From: CAZZCU01 sp964652825
GTDB lineage: Bacteria; Bdellovibrionota_B; Oligoflexia; Oligoflexales; CAZZCU01
Direction: 5' to 3'
Assembly: GCA_964652825.1 (NCBI GenBank)
Contig: CAZZCU010000003.1
Coordinates: 1 to 64,000 of the forward strand
DNA: 64,000 nt
Shown: one piece after another, positions 63,757-64,000 of the stretch
Layout: every line of letters begins with the position of its first letter
Numbering within the stretch: the stretch's first letter is position 1
Notes under the pieces: generated by a model
Database searches by the model: none
What the model was told of the DNA's origin: nothing
What the model saw: the letters and a program-made list of their open reading frames with translations, nothing else
Translations under genes and position numbers: made by a program

Positions 63757-64000
63757 ATGGGACTACGTGTCAAAACGAATATTGAATCCGTTATCGCCCA
63801 ACGCCGTTTGGGAGAAAACACCCGCACCTTGGGCGACTCATTGGAACGCTTGTCATCCGGTTTGCGTATCAATAAATCCGCCGATGATGCCGCGGGTCTC
63901 GCCGTGTCGGAACGCATCCGGGCGCGCGTACGGAGTTTGGACGTTGCTAAACGTAACGCCAACGACGGTATCAGTTACATTCAGGTTGCTGAAGGCGGTC
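63757..64000 (+). CDS. Second flagellin, 3' end cut by window edge
   Basis: The ATG at 63757 follows AGGAGGG by about seven bases. The 81 visible codons read [20 protein letters not shown], then [20 protein letters not shown] and [15 protein letters not shown], the flagellin D0/D1 segment. It is similar to but clearly distinct from the first flagellin. The frame is open to the last base. No separate sigma-28 site was found in the 78-base gap. Confidence 0.93.
   Translation, partial: MGLRVKTNIESVIAQRRLGENTRTLGDSLERLSSGLRINKSADDAAGLAVSERIRARVRSLDVAKRNANDGISYIQVAEGG

Noticed and set aside
1..64000. CRISPR array, prophage or rRNA operon
   Set aside because: No regularly spaced repeats, phage structural genes or rRNA sequence were recognised in the window.

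Overview
The window is a 64 kb piece of a Gram-negative, flagellated bacterial chromosome with moderate GC. Gram-negative marks are lptC-lptA-lptB, kdsD, lipoproteins and a probable outer-membrane barrel. The block tilS-ftsH-folP-cdaA-ybbR-glmM-tsaE beside flagellin genes, and pyrG-kdsD-lptC-lptA-lptB-rpoN-rapZ, together with a c-di-AMP cyclase in a Gram-negative setting, point to Bdellovibrionota or a related former deltaproteobacterial group. This placement is inferred from gene content and order; no rRNA gene is present to settle it.

Layout. 0-2.2 kb: end of a helical-repeat protein and an MFS transporter. 2.2-7.6 kb: an imuA-imuB-dnaE2 mutagenesis cassette with a perfect 16-bp inverted repeat at its head. 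7.6-12.3 kb: an alpha/beta hydrolase, a DUF2079-type membrane protein, a membrane-bound cyclase-like protein and a lipoprotein. 12.5-14.1 kb: a three-gene cluster ending in a Fur-family regulator. 15.3-19.7 kb: a probable operon of a secreted protein, a polytopic membrane protein and the ammonia-forming nitrite reductase genes nrfH-nrfA. 19.7-25.9 kb: an accessory-looking stretch with a VOC gene remnant, a lipoprotein of cysteine repeats, a GST-like protein, a YcgG-DUF1989 fusion, an orphan type IV pilin, a transposase remnant, a DUF4160/HTH pair resembling a toxin-antitoxin system, an SDR epimerase and two tRNA-Ser genes.

26-37.5 kb: CapA-like phosphatase, HtpX, a lipoprotein, malate dehydrogenase, a degenerate metallo-beta-lactamase-fold protein, two glycosyltransferases and FtsK. 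37.7-45.8 kb: an ABC-F ATPase and, divergently, yyaL-gcvT-gcvH-gcvP (glycine cleavage). 45.8-52.9 kb, minus strand: rapZ, rpoN, the Lpt export genes, kdsD and pyrG, joining Kdo/LPS synthesis and transport to CTP supply. 53-55.1 kb: a lipoprotein and a probable outer-membrane barrel. 55.1-62.6 kb, minus strand: tsaE, glmM, ybbR, cdaA, folP, ftsH, tilS. 62.7-64 kb: a sigma-28-type promoter, one complete flagellin and the start of a second.

Notable points are the YcgG-DUF1989 fusion, the 16-residue Cys-repeat lipoprotein, an intrinsic-terminator-like hairpin that contains a start codon, several other inverted repeats at gene starts, NrfA with CxxCH at the active-site heme, RapZ with a His-substituted Walker A, and a glycosyltransferase gene with no standard start codon.
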